A DNA stretch of 64,000 nucleotides from Actinomycetales bacterium. GTDB lineage: Bacteria; Actinomycetota; Actinomycetes; Actinomycetales; Cellulomonadaceae. The notes under the pieces are model-generated. The model searched no databases. It saw only the letters and a program-made list of their open reading frames with translations, and was not told where the DNA came from. The DNA lies in the NCBI GenBank assembly GCA_020444245.1, contig JAHLLI010000005.1, positions 1 to 64,000 of the forward strand. Reading direction: 5' to 3'. Positions 52,026-60,571 of this stretch are shown piece by piece. A program made the position numbers and the translations under genes. How positions within the stretch are numbered: position 1 is the first letter of the stretch; each line of letters begins with the position of its first letter.

Positions 52026-52921
52026 TTCACTGCTCCTGCCGTGATGCCGCGCGTGAGGGTGCGCTGGAAGATGATGAAGAAGACGATCGTCGGGATGACG
52101 CTGAGCAACGTCGCGGAGATCAGGGTGGTGACGTCGGTCTGCCGCTCGCCGGACAGCTGCTCGAGCACGAGCGGCACCGTCAGTGAGCTCGGCCGGTTGA
52201 GGAACGACAGCGGCAGCAGGAACTCGTTCCACGTCCAGATGAAGAAGAAGACCATCAGCACGTTGAGCGTCGGCCGAGAGATCGGCACGATCACCGAGCG
52301 CAGCGTGCGCCACCGGCTCGCGCCGTCCAGGGCGGCGGCCTCGAGGATCTCCTTGGGGAACGTGCCGTACAGGCTCGCCAGCAGATACGTGCCGAACGCG
52401 CCCTGGATCACGGTGAACGTGATGATCACCGACCACGGGTTCGACAGCAGGTGAGCCTTGTCGTACATCGTGAACAGCGGGTAGACGAGCATCTCCTGCG
52501 GGAGCAGGTTCGCCATCAGGAACAGCAGGGTGAGCCAGGTGCGGCCCTTGACCCGCCCGATGCCGATCGCGAACGCGTTGAGCACCGAGACCGTGACGGC
52601 CAGCACCGCGACCATCCCGGCGATGAAGAACGAGTTCCACAGCGCGAGCGGGAAGTTCTTGTCGTTCCAGAAGTTCACGACGCCGTCGGTGTAGAACGAC
52701 CGCGGGAAGTCCAGCGGCCCCGACGTCGAGTAGTCCTGCGGCGACTTGAACGCGTTGAGCAGCAGCATGATCAGCGGGAACGCGATGACCAGCGCGAGCA
52801 CGATCGCCAGCGCCACGAGCAGCCACTCGCCGACGGTGTGCGGGCGGCGCCGGCCGCGGGACCGGGGCGGGGCCGCCGGCCGGTCGGTGCCGGTGGGGGT
52901 GGAGAGGTCGAGGGTCGCCAT
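52022..52921 (-). CDS. ABC sugar transporter permease (MalG-like)
   Basis: 299 aa, ATG at 52921. A Pro/Arg-rich N-terminal 30 residues precede six membrane helices; EAA loop LEAAALDGASRWRTLRSVIVPISRP; C-terminus GITAGAVK. It pairs with the MalF-like permease 5 bp upstream. Its stop overlaps the GH31 start, coupling transporter and enzyme. Confidence 0.93.
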   Translation of the reverse strand: MATLDLSTPTGTDRPAAPPRSRGRRRPHTVGEWLLVALAIVLALVIAFPLIMLLLNAFKSPQDYSTSGPLDFPRSFYTDGVVNFWNDKNFPLALWNSFFIAGMVAVLAVTVSVLNAFAIGIGRVKGRTWLTLLFLMANLLPQEMLVYPLFTMYDKAHLLSNPWSVIITFTVIQGAFGTYLLASLYGTFPKEILEAAALDGASRWRTLRSVIVPISRPTLNVLMVFFFIWTWNEFLLPLSFLNRPSSLTVPLVLEQLSGERQTDVTTLISATLLSVIPTIVFFIIFQRTLTRGITAGAVK

Positions 52922-52926
52922 GTCGC

Positions 52927-53907
52927 TCAGGCCTCCTTCTGCTCGGCCCGGCGCTGGGCGCGCAGGAACGCGATCGCGACGACCGAGACGACGATGGTCA
53001 CCGAGGTCGCGATCGCCGCCGCGTAGCCCTTGTCGGTGCCGTTGCCGAAGAACTCGATGTACGCGTAGTACGACGGGACGTAGGTGGCCTTGTTCGGCCC
53101 GCCCTGGGTGAGGATGAACACGGGGCCGAAGACCTTGAGCGCGGCGATCGTGGTGGTCAGGGTCACGACGAAGATCTCCGGGCGGATCATCGGGCGGGTG
53201 ATCGCCTGGAAGCGCCGGAACCAACCGGCGCCGTCGAGCTCGGCCGCCTCGTAGAGCTCGGGGTCGACCCGCTGCAGGGCGGCCATGAAGATCACCGTCG
53301 GGTAGCCGATCTGGATCCAGACCATCAGGAGCATGACCGAGAACAGCGCTGTCGACCCGGTGCCGCCGACCCAGTTCACCGACACGTCATGGCCGGTGAT
53401 CGTGGACAGGAACTGGTTGAGCACGCCGCTGGAGTCCGGGTAGAGGATCCAGCCGAACAGCACGCCCGCCACGGCGATCGGGATCACCTGCGGCAGGTAG
53501 TACGTCGCCCGCAGGAAGCTCGCGAGCTTGCCCGAGAACCGCCGGCCGATGACGTCGAAGAGGATGGCGGCCAGCACGAGGCCCACCAGCGTCGGGATGA
53601 TCACCATCGCGATGATCATGAAGACGATGTTGCGGAACGACATCCAGAAGGCGGCGTCGCCCATCAGCTTCGTCCAGTTCGCCAGGCCGACGAACTCCGG
53701 CGTGGTGAACCCGCCGCGCCAGGACATGAAGCTCAGCGAGACGTTGTAGACCACCGGGTACACCACGATCGCCAGGGTCAGCAGGATCCCGGGGATGAAG
53801 TAGACCCAGTACCCGATCGACCGGCCGCCGCCGGTCGGGATGCGTGGTGCGTCGTCGGTGGACCGGGTGCGCGGTGCGCGTGTCCGGACCCGTGCCGGTG
53901 CGCTCAT
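52927..53907 (-). CDS. ABC sugar transporter permease (MalF-like)
   Basis: 326 aa, ATG at 53907. Basic N-terminus, then six membrane helices with EAA loop YEAAELDGAGWFRRFQAITRPMIRP. Sequence unlike the first transporter's MalF (12.7 kb) beyond the family motif, so the two systems are not a recent duplication. Separated from the binding-protein gene by a strong hairpin. Confidence 0.93.
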   Translation of the reverse strand: MSAPARVRTRAPRTRSTDDAPRIPTGGGRSIGYWVYFIPGILLTLAIVVYPVVYNVSLSFMSWRGGFTTPEFVGLANWTKLMGDAAFWMSFRNIVFMIIAMVIIPTLVGLVLAAILFDVIGRRFSGKLASFLRATYYLPQVIPIAVAGVLFGWILYPDSSGVLNQFLSTITGHDVSVNWVGGTGSTALFSVMLLMVWIQIGYPTVIFMAALQRVDPELYEAAELDGAGWFRRFQAITRPMIRPEIFVVTLTTTIAALKVFGPVFILTQGGPNKATYVPSYYAYIEFFGNGTDKGYAAAIATSVTIVVSVVAIAFLRAQRRAEQKEA

Positions 53908-53923
53908 GATGTCGGCTCCGTCC

Positions 53924-53961
53924 GGCGGTGCCCGAGCCCCCGTAGGAGCCCGGGCACCGCC
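53924..53961 (-). promoter_or_regulatory. intercistronic hairpin between binding protein and permeases
   Basis: GGCGGTGCCCG / CGGGCACCGCC, an 11-bp perfect stem between the binding-protein stop and the MalF start, with a Gly/Cys-codon-rich 16-nt loop that can extend pairing. Same layout as 12586-12620; it would lower permease expression relative to the lipoprotein. Confidence 0.7.
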
Positions 53962-53989
53962 TGATGTCAGGTCGGTGCTGCGGTGCGGC

Positions 53990-55327
53990 TCAGCGGTACT
54001 GCTCGGTACCCGAGTCGTAGTCGGACTGCAGCTGGCTCTCGGTCTGGTCGACGCTGAGCGAGCCGTTGATCAGCCCCTGCATGCCGGCGTTCAGGTCGTC
54101 GTAGAACGTCGAGGTCGGCCAGTCGGGGTAGAACGACAGGCCGTCACGGTCCAGGACGGTGTTGAACAGCGTGATGAGCGACTGCGCGTCCGGGTCGGTG
54201 ATGTCGTCCGGGTTGGCCGCGACCGGCAGGCCGCCGCTGTTGCCCAGGATCGCCTGGATCTCGGGTCGCATCGTGATGTCGATGAAGTCCGCCGCCATCT
54301 GGGTGTGGACGTCGTCGGTCACCGTCGGGATCACCCAGATGTTGCCCGAGCTGCCCGGGACCAGGGTGGAGCCGGGGAAGTCGGTGATGCCGAACGTGAA
54401 GTCGGTGATGTCGGTGAGCATCCGGCCGTACCACCACGAGCCCGAGTAGAAGAACGGTGACTCACCGTTGATGAACGCCAGGCCGGCGTCCTCGGCGGTC
54501 ATGCCGGTCGAGGCCTTGGCGACGTAGCCCTTGTCCACCCAGTCGGCCAGCGTCTGGGTGCCCGCGGCGACCGGGTCGGCGGTGAAGTCGACCGGGTTGT
54601 CGTAGAGCTGGTAGTCGTTGACGAACTGCCGGTCGGCGTTGTTCAGGACGAGCTGGTACCACAGCTGCCCGGAGGGGTACTCCTGGGCCGACGTGGTCAT
54701 CGGCGTGATGCCCTTGTCGACGAAGGCCTGCATCTCGGACTCGAGCTCGGCCTGGGTCGTCGGCGGCTTCATGCCGTTCGCGTCGAGCATGTCCTTGTTG
54801 TAGTAGAGGAAGACGAACTCGCCGTAGTTCGGGACGCCGTAGTGCGTGCCGGACCCCATGACGCCGTTCTCGTCGTACATGGTCGTGGTCTGCAGCGACT
54901 CGGCGAGCTTGTCGCTCCACCCGTAGGAGTCGTAGAAGCCGTCCAGGGACTGCAGCACGCCGAGGGTCGACAGGGCGCCGGCCGTGCCGTTGCCCTTGTT
55001 GTACTCGGACAGGTCCGGCGCGTCGGACGAGACGAACAGCTGGCTCGCGGTGTCGCTCAGGTCCTCGAAGGAGGTGATCTGGTAGTCGACCGTCGCGCCG
55101 GTCTCCTTCTCGAACGCGTCGGCGGCGGCGCGCCAGGCCTTGCCCATCGCGGACTCGTCGTTCTCGTAGACCAGCACGGTGAGCGTCTGGCCCGAGAAGT
55201 CGGTCTCCCCGGACGGCGTGGCCGCCGGACCGCTGGACTCCGATGAGCCGCCGCCCGACGAGCAGGCCGCGAGTGACAGCGCTCCGACGGCGAGGGCCGC
55301 CACCAGCGCGTGCTTGCGGTGCTTCAT
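53990..55327 (-). CDS. ABC transporter sugar-binding lipoprotein
   Basis: 445 aa. Lipobox LSLAAC (Cys22) followed by a Ser/Gly linker. Family-1 binding fold: TLTVLVYENDES, DAPDLSEYNKG, YGVPNYGEFVFLYYNKDML, ESPFFYSGSWWYGRM, GLPVAANPDD. Delivers the oligosaccharide for the permeases and the YicI-type xylosidase. First gene of the second LacI operon; a 22-bp palindrome stands 55 bp upstream. Confidence 0.93.
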   Translation of the reverse strand: MKHRKHALVAALAVGALSLAACSSGGGSSESSGPAATPSGETDFSGQTLTVLVYENDESAMGKAWRAAADAFEKETGATVDYQITSFEDLSDTASQLFVSSDAPDLSEYNKGNGTAGALSTLGVLQSLDGFYDSYGWSDKLAESLQTTTMYDENGVMGSGTHYGVPNYGEFVFLYYNKDMLDANGMKPPTTQAELESEMQAFVDKGITPMTTSAQEYPSGQLWYQLVLNNADRQFVNDYQLYDNPVDFTADPVAAGTQTLADWVDKGYVAKASTGMTAEDAGLAFINGESPFFYSGSWWYGRMLTDITDFTFGITDFPGSTLVPGSSGNIWVIPTVTDDVHTQMAADFIDITMRPEIQAILGNSGGLPVAANPDDITDPDAQSLITLFNTVLDRDGLSFYPDWPTSTFYDDLNAGMQGLINGSLSVDQTESQLQSDYDSGTEQYR

Positions 55328-55381
55328 GGTTCCTACCTCCTCGTAGTTGGCCCAAGGGCCGGGTGGGGTCGTGTGGTCAGG

Positions 55382-55403
55382 ATCGTCGAAGCGCTTCGAC
55401 GAT
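55382..55403 (-). promoter_or_regulatory. LacI operator of the second sugar operon
   Basis: A perfect 22-bp palindrome whose core is TCGAAGCGCTTCGA, extended on both sides by ATCG/CGAT, 55-76 bp before the binding-protein start and right after the LacI stop. The same core precedes the LacI gene (56488-56503). Confidence 0.88.
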
Positions 55404-55429
55404 GAACAGGGGAGAAGGCGCGCGGCGCA

Positions 55430-56458
55430 TCACGCGACCTCCGTGGGGTGCGGCTGCGGCGCTCGCGCGACCGAGCCACGGGACAGGCGCACGGGGGGCA
55501 CCAGCGTGACGCCGCCGGGGGCGACGGTGCCGTCGAGGATGCCCACCAGCGCGTCCACGGCGACCGGGCAGGTCAGGGCCGGGTCGAGGGGGAAGGAGTC
55601 GAAGGGCAGTGGCGCCCGGCCGGGAGCGGGGGTCATGCCGACGGCGATCACCGAGACGTCGTCCGGCACGCGCAGCCCGTGGCGCTGCAGGGCGGCCGTC
55701 AGCGCGAGCCCGACGTCCGTCAGGGTGCTGAGCACGATGCCGCTCAGGCCCGGGAGGCGCTCGAGGAGCTCGTCGACGACGGCGTCGGCGCCGGCCGCAC
55801 GGGGGTGCACGATGGTGTGGGCGATGCCGAGCTCCGCGGCGCGCCGGGCGAAGGCCTCCTCGATGCGCAGCGGGTAGTTCGACTCCCGGTCCATCACACC
55901 GGGGAGGTGGGAGATCAACCCGACGGTCCGGTGCCCGGCGGCGTGGAGCGCGTCCACCGCATGCGTCACGGCGGCATCGAAGTCCAGGTCGACGCAGGTC
56001 AGGCCGTCGGTGTCGGCCGGCAGGCCGATGAACACCACCGGGCAGTCCAGCCGGCGGGCGAGGTCGGCGCGCTCGTCGTGGGCGGCGACGTCGAGCACCA
56101 CGATCCCGTCCGCGAGCGAGGTCGCGGCGGACCGGCGCATGCCCTCCACCGCGTCGTCGTGGACCAGCAGGAGGGTGTCGTAGTCGTGCTCGCGCGCGGC
56201 CGTGGTGACCGCCATCGTGAACGCCATGTGGGCGGTGTGGTCGGTGTCCGGGTGCAGCGGGGTGGTCACGGCGATGATCTGCGAGCGCCGCGCGGCGAGG
56301 GCGCGCGCCGCGGCCTGCGGCGCGTAGCCGAGCCGGCCGGCCGCGGCCAGCACGCGCCGACGGGTGTCCTCGCTGATGGCGCGCTTGCCGGAGAGGGCGT
56401 ACGACACGGTCGAGATCGACACGCCCGCCTCGCGGGCGACGTCCTCGATGGTCGCCAT
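55430..56458 (-). CDS. LacI-family regulator of the second sugar operon
   Basis: 342 aa from ATG at 56458. HTH at residues 3-24 (IEDVAREAGVSISTVSYALSG), hinge helix QAAARALA, and a sugar-binding domain. It differs from the first LacI (10.0 kb) in the recognition helix (SISTVS against SRSTAS) and the two operators differ at the centre (AAGCGCTT against AACCGGTT), so the regulators should not cross-bind. It controls the transporter/YicI operon and, through a site 30 bp upstream, itself. Confidence 0.94.
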   Translation of the reverse strand: MATIEDVAREAGVSISTVSYALSGKRAISEDTRRRVLAAAGRLGYAPQAAARALAARRSQIIAVTTPLHPDTDHTAHMAFTMAVTTAAREHDYDTLLLVHDDAVEGMRRSAATSLADGIVVLDVAAHDERADLARRLDCPVVFIGLPADTDGLTCVDLDFDAAVTHAVDALHAAGHRTVGLISHLPGVMDRESNYPLRIEEAFARRAAELGIAHTIVHPRAAGADAVVDELLERLPGLSGIVLSTLTDVGLALTAALQRHGLRVPDDVSVIAVGMTPAPGRAPLPFDSFPLDPALTCPVAVDALVGILDGTVAPGGVTLVPPVRLSRGSVARAPQPHPTEVA

Positions 56459-56487
56459 GTCCGTGACCTCGTTGTTCCGGATGAGTG

Positions 56488-56503
56488 TCGAAGCGCTTCG
56501 ACG
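56488..56503 (-). promoter_or_regulatory. LacI operator before its own gene
   Basis: GTCGAAGCGCTTCGAC, perfect 16-bp palindrome, 30 bp before the LacI start; identical core to 55382-55403, indicating autoregulation. Confidence 0.85.
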
Positions 56504-56678
56504 TGGCCCGACCATAGGTCCAGTGGCGGCACAGACGCAAGGGGCCGTTGCGGGATCGTGATGTTCGCGAACCTGCCCGTCCGCCGCCGGGCCCGGCGGT
56601 AGGGTCGCCGGGGAAGTCGCCAGACTCAGAGTCGAGTCGAAGCCCGCCCCTCGGGGTCCGGGCGGAGGATGGAGCCAC

Positions 56679-58517
56679 GTGACCGACGTCGCACAGGTGC
56701 TGCACGAGGCAGGGCTGGACAACCCGGCGGCCCAGGAGTTCGTCGCCCACTGGGCGGCGCACACCGGGGCGGCTCGCGTGGAGGTGGTCAGCGCCGCTGA
56801 CGACCCCCGCCTGATCGCCGAGTCCCTGGAGGCGGGGGAGATCGTGCCCGCGGGGGAGGGTCGCTACTACTCGCGCAGCTACCACAAGGACACCGCGCGC
56901 TCGGAGGAGCGCACGGTCGTCGCGACCAGCAGGCCGCAGGACAAGGGCGTCTACAACAACTGGCGCCACGCCGACGAGATCCGTCCCGTCGTCGAGGCGG
57001 AGATGAAGGACGCGCTGCGCGGCCGGACGATGTACGTCATCCCGTACCTCATGGCCCCGCCCGGAGCGCCGCTGGAGGCCTACGGCGCCGGGATCCAGCT
57101 CACCGACCACCGCACCGTGGTGCTGCACATGATCCGGATGGCGCGGGTGGGCGTCGACCTGTTCAACAGCCTCGCCGACCCCCGGATGTTCGTGCGGGCG
57201 GTGCACGTCACCGGGGACCTGGAGAACCTGGGCCACGGCACGCCGGACGACCGGCGCTACTTCGTCACGGTCGCCGACGAGCGCACCATCCTGCACTTCG
57301 GCTCGTCCTACGGCGGCAACGCCTTGCTCGGCAAGATCGCCCATGGGCTGCGCCAGGCCTGCTACGACGGCTGGGCGCAGGGCGAGTTCCTGGGCGAGCA
57401 GTTCATGCTGCTGGGCATCACCGACAAGCAGACCGGGAAGAAGTACCACATCTGCGGGGGCTTCCCGAGCGCGTCGGGCAAGACGAACCTCGCGATGACC
57501 CTGGCCCCGGACGCACTGGGCGACCGCTACCACGTCGACTTCTACGGCGACGACATCGCGTGGCTCTGGGTCGCGGACGACGGGCGCCTGTACGGCATGA
57601 ACCCCGAGTTCGGCGTGTTCGGGGTCGCCAAGGACACCAACGAGCTCACCAACCCCACCGCGCTGGACGCCGTGTCCGAGGGCACGCAGGCGCTGTTCAC
57701 CAACGTCGCCTACAACGAGAAGACCCACGAGGTGTGGTGGGAGGGCCGGACGCCGGAGCCGCCCGGGGACCTCGACGGGTGGCGGGACTGGAAGGGTGAG
57801 CTGGTCGCCGAGCGCGCGCCCGAGGACGCCGGCGCGCCGTGGGCGCACCCGAACAGCCGGTTCACCACGACCCTGGCCAACGTGCCCAACGTCGCCGACG
57901 ACTTCGACAAGCCCGGGGGCGTGCCGATCGACGCGATCATCTTCGGCGGGCGGGCGCGGGACCGCGAGCCGCTGATCCGGGCGATCACCGACCTCGCCGA
58001 GGGCGTCTACGACGGCCTGACCCTGGGCGCCGAGGCCACGTTCGCGGCCGAGGGGCTGGACGGCCGGCTGCGCTACGACCCGATGTCGATGCGCCCGTTC
58101 ATGGCCTACCCCGAGGGCGCGTACGCCGCGCACTGGCTGAAGATCGTCGGCGCGGCGGCCCCCCAGCCGATCTTCGCCCACGTCAACTGGTTCCAGCGCG
58201 CCGCCGACGGGCACTTCCGTTGGCCCGGCTACCGGGAGAACCTGCGCGCCCTGCTGTGGCTGATGCGGCTGCGCGACGGCGAGGTCACCGGCCGGCCCAC
58301 GGCCGTAGGGATCGTGCCGACCGCCGAGGAGCTCGACCTGACCGGGCTCGACCTGCCCCAGGAGGACCTCGACGCGCTGCTGACCATCGACGTGCCCCGC
58401 TGGCGGCAGGAGATGGAGCGGCGCCAGGCGCACCTGGAGCAGTTCCACGACCTGCCCGAGGAGATCTGGGCCGCGCACCGGCGGGTCGCCGCGGCGCTGG
58501 ACGCCGCGGAGGGCTGA
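56679..58517 (+). CDS. pckG: phosphoenolpyruvate carboxykinase (GTP)
   Basis: 612 aa from GTG with GGAGG upstream. GTP-dependent PEPCK: oxaloacetate + GTP to PEP + GDP + CO2, the first step of gluconeogenesis (for growth on lactate, glutamate and other C4 sources present in this region). P-loop GGFPSASGKTNLAM (residues 261-274), DFYGDDIAW metal site, and NPEFGVFGVA (guanine-pocket side). The usual reactive cysteine of the P-loop (PSACGKT) is serine 266 here; a cysteine stands at 259 (HICGG). The substitution suggests a divergent but probably active clade. Confidence 0.94.
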   Translation: MTDVAQVLHEAGLDNPAAQEFVAHWAAHTGAARVEVVSAADDPRLIAESLEAGEIVPAGEGRYYSRSYHKDTARSEERTVVATSRPQDKGVYNNWRHADEIRPVVEAEMKDALRGRTMYVIPYLMAPPGAPLEAYGAGIQLTDHRTVVLHMIRMARVGVDLFNSLADPRMFVRAVHVTGDLENLGHGTPDDRRYFVTVADERTILHFGSSYGGNALLGKIAHGLRQACYDGWAQGEFLGEQFMLLGITDKQTGKKYHICGGFPSASGKTNLAMTLAPDALGDRYHVDFYGDDIAWLWVADDGRLYGMNPEFGVFGVAKDTNELTNPTALDAVSEGTQALFTNVAYNEKTHEVWWEGRTPEPPGDLDGWRDWKGELVAERAPEDAGAPWAHPNSRFTTTLANVPNVADDFDKPGGVPIDAIIFGGRARDREPLIRAITDLAEGVYDGLTLGAEATFAAEGLDGRLRYDPMSMRPFMAYPEGAYAAHWLKIVGAAAPQPIFAHVNWFQRAADGHFRWPGYRENLRALLWLMRLRDGEVTGRPTAVGIVPTAEELDLTGLDLPQEDLDALLTIDVPRWRQEMERRQAHLEQFHDLPEEIWAAHRRVAAALDAAEG

Positions 58518-58563
58518 GCGCGCACGGGCGCTACCCGATGGACGCCCCGGTCACGATGTGATT

Positions 58564-58584
58564 ATATGGATGCAGCGTTCATAT
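58564..58584 (+). promoter_or_regulatory. probable TetR operator before the SDR gene
   Basis: ATATGGATGC-A-GCGTTCATAT, an imperfect palindrome (8 of 10 paired) ending 17 bp before the SDR start, in an unusually AT-rich spot. A TetR gene lies just downstream of the SDR gene. Confidence 0.6.
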
Positions 58585-58601
58585 CAGTCACAGGAGGACC
58601 C

Positions 58602-59345
58602 ATGACCACCACCACGACAGCACGCCGCGTCGCCCTGGTCACCGGCGGCAGCGGCGGCATCGGGCGTGCCGTCGTGGAGCGGTTGGCCGCCGACGGCCTC
58701 GCGGTCGTCGTGCACTACGCCGGCAACCGCGCCAAGGCCGAGGCGCTGGTCGACCGGGTCGCGGCGGCGGGCGGCGAGGCGATCGCCGTCGGCGGCGACG
58801 TGGCGGACGAGCACGCGATGGCGGCGGCGTTCGACGCCGCGGAGGCGATGCTCGGCGGCGTCGACGTCGTGGTGAACACCGCGGGCATCATGCTGCTCTC
58901 GCCGATCGCGACGCTCGACCTTGCCGACCTCGACCGGATGCACCGGACGAACGTCCGCGGCACCTTCGTGGTGTCCCAGCTCGCGGCGAACCGGCTGCGC
59001 GCCGGGGGAGCGCTGGTCAACGTCTCCACGAGCGTGACCCGGACGCACTTCCCGACGTACGGCGCCTACGCCGCGAGCAAGGCCGCCGTCGAGAGCCTGA
59101 CCCCGGTCCTCGCCCGCGAGCTGCGCGGCAGGGACGTCACCGTCAACGCCGTCGCGCCCGGGCCGACCGCCACGCCCCTGTTCCTGGACGGCAAGGACGA
59201 GCAGGCCGTCGCGGCCCTCGCCAAGGCCGCGCCCCTGGAGCGCCTCGGGACGCCCGAGGACATCGCGGAGGCGGTCTCGTTCCTGGCCGGTCCGGCGCGC
59301 TGGGTCAACGGTCAGGTCCTGTTCGCCAACGGCGGCCTGGCCTGA
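58602..59345 (+). CDS. short-chain dehydrogenase/reductase
   Basis: 247 aa; ATG 58602 has CAGGAGGACCC. Classical SDR: TGGSGGIG cofactor loop (14-21), NTAGIM, active site around S142-S144 and Y156-x3-K160 (YGAYAASK). NAD(P)-dependent oxidation or reduction of an alcohol/ketone; the substrate is unknown. It is followed by a TetR gene in the same direction (60 bp gap), which probably represses both through the palindrome at 58564. Confidence 0.9.
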   Translation: MTTTTTARRVALVTGGSGGIGRAVVERLAADGLAVVVHYAGNRAKAEALVDRVAAAGGEAIAVGGDVADEHAMAAAFDAAEAMLGGVDVVVNTAGIMLLSPIATLDLADLDRMHRTNVRGTFVVSQLAANRLRAGGALVNVSTSVTRTHFPTYGAYAASKAAVESLTPVLARELRGRDVTVNAVAPGPTATPLFLDGKDEQAVAALAKAAPLERLGTPEDIAEAVSFLAGPARWVNGQVLFANGGLA

Positions 59346-59405
59346 GGCGCGCCCTAGACTCGCCGCGCGACCGCCCGCCACCCCGCCGAGCACAGGAAGC
59401 CCACG

Positions 59406-60008
59406 GTGCCGACCACCCCTGACGCCCCCGCTCCCCGCCGTGGTCGCGGGCGCCGCCCCGCCGACGAGGTGCGCGCCGACGTCCTCCGTGCGGTCGGCGC
59501 GATCCTGCTCGACGAGGGTCTGGGCGGCCTGACGTTCGAGCGGGTCGCGCGCGAGTCGGGCGTGAGCAAGACGACCCTGTACAAGTGGTGGCCGTCGGCC
59601 GGCGCCCTCGCGCTCGACGGGTACTTCCACGCGGTCGAGGACACCCTGGCCTTCCCGGACACCGGGGACATCAGGGCGGACGTCACGGCCCAGCTGCGCA
59701 GCTTCGTCGCGTTGATGACGCGCACGCCGGCCGGCCGGCTGCTCACCGAGCTGATCGGCCAGGCCCAGACCGACCCCGACCTCGCGGTGCAGTACAGGCG
59801 GCTGTACTCCTCGCAGCGGCGCCGGCTCGCCGTCGACCGGTTCCGCGCCGCCCAGCAGGTCGGGCAGCTCCGCGCGGACGTCGACCCGCAGGTGCTCGTC
59901 GACCAGCTGTGGGGCGCGGTCTACCACCGGCTCCTCGTCCCCGACGAGCCGGTGGGCGAGGAGCTCGCCGACGCGCTGGTGCGCAACCTCTTCGACGGGG
60001 TCGCCTGA
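59406..60008 (+). CDS. TetR-family regulator
   Basis: 200 aa, GTG start. TetR HTH at about 20-65 (ADEVRADVLRAVGAILLDEGLGGLTFERVARESGVSKTTLYKWWPS), then a helical ligand domain ending LVRNLFDGVA. Basic Arg-rich N-terminus (PRRGRGRRP). Likely controls the SDR gene before it. Confidence 0.92.
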   Translation: MPTTPDAPAPRRGRGRRPADEVRADVLRAVGAILLDEGLGGLTFERVARESGVSKTTLYKWWPSAGALALDGYFHAVEDTLAFPDTGDIRADVTAQLRSFVALMTRTPAGRLLTELIGQAQTDPDLAVQYRRLYSSQRRRLAVDRFRAAQQVGQLRADVDPQVLVDQLWGAVYHRLLVPDEPVGEELADALVRNLFDGVA

Positions 60009-60571
60009 GCCGGGGTGCCCGCCCTCGCTGAGGGCATCCCATTCGGGGGCGACTGCGGTGTCGATGGTCACGATCCGGCGCATGTCGTCTTCCAGCGACC
60101 TGCCCGATGAGCCGGGGGCTGTCGTGGCCCGAGGTGACCCGGCACGTGGCCTACCAGCGCCCGCGTAGGCGGACGTCCCTCCGGGGCGGAGGGATTCAGC
60201 TCCGCCCGAAGATCTGGCGGATCCACCTGGCGCGTCCCAGCCCCTGGTCGCTCGAACGCACCTCGTTCGTGGGACCGGCGCGCGCGAGCTGCGGCAGACA
60301 GAGTCGGCACCGTCCGGCCGGGCGGGATCGTGGAACTTCCGGCGCGGTATTCGTGCCGGAAGTTCCACGTTGGTGGGTGGAGGGCGCGTTCCTCGCCATG
60401 AGTGCCCGGTGCGCGGCAGGTGGGAGGCGTGGGACCAGGCCGTCCAAGATCGCCGGTTCTGGGCGCGGATCGGCGTCGATCGCGCCAGGTCCGGCCGAGA
60501 GGTGGCGATCATGGAAGGGAAGGGGAGCGCGCGCACATCGGTTACCCCGGATGCGACCGCGGAACAGCCAG
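60009..60571. other. gene-poor gap of 563 bp
   Basis: Between the TetR stop and the NAD-kinase-like stop (converging). Short open frames here have no start context, no motif and non-native composition; I see no gene. The notable structure is the 15-bp hairpin at 60329-60369. Confidence 0.6.
60329..60369. repeat. 15-bp perfect inverted repeat
   Basis: CGTGGAACTTCCGGC and GCCGGAAGTTCCACG flank an 11-nt AT-containing loop (GCGGTATTCGT). It could be a bidirectional terminator between the converging genes, though it is far from both stops (over 200 bp), or a repeat-element end. Confidence 0.6.
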
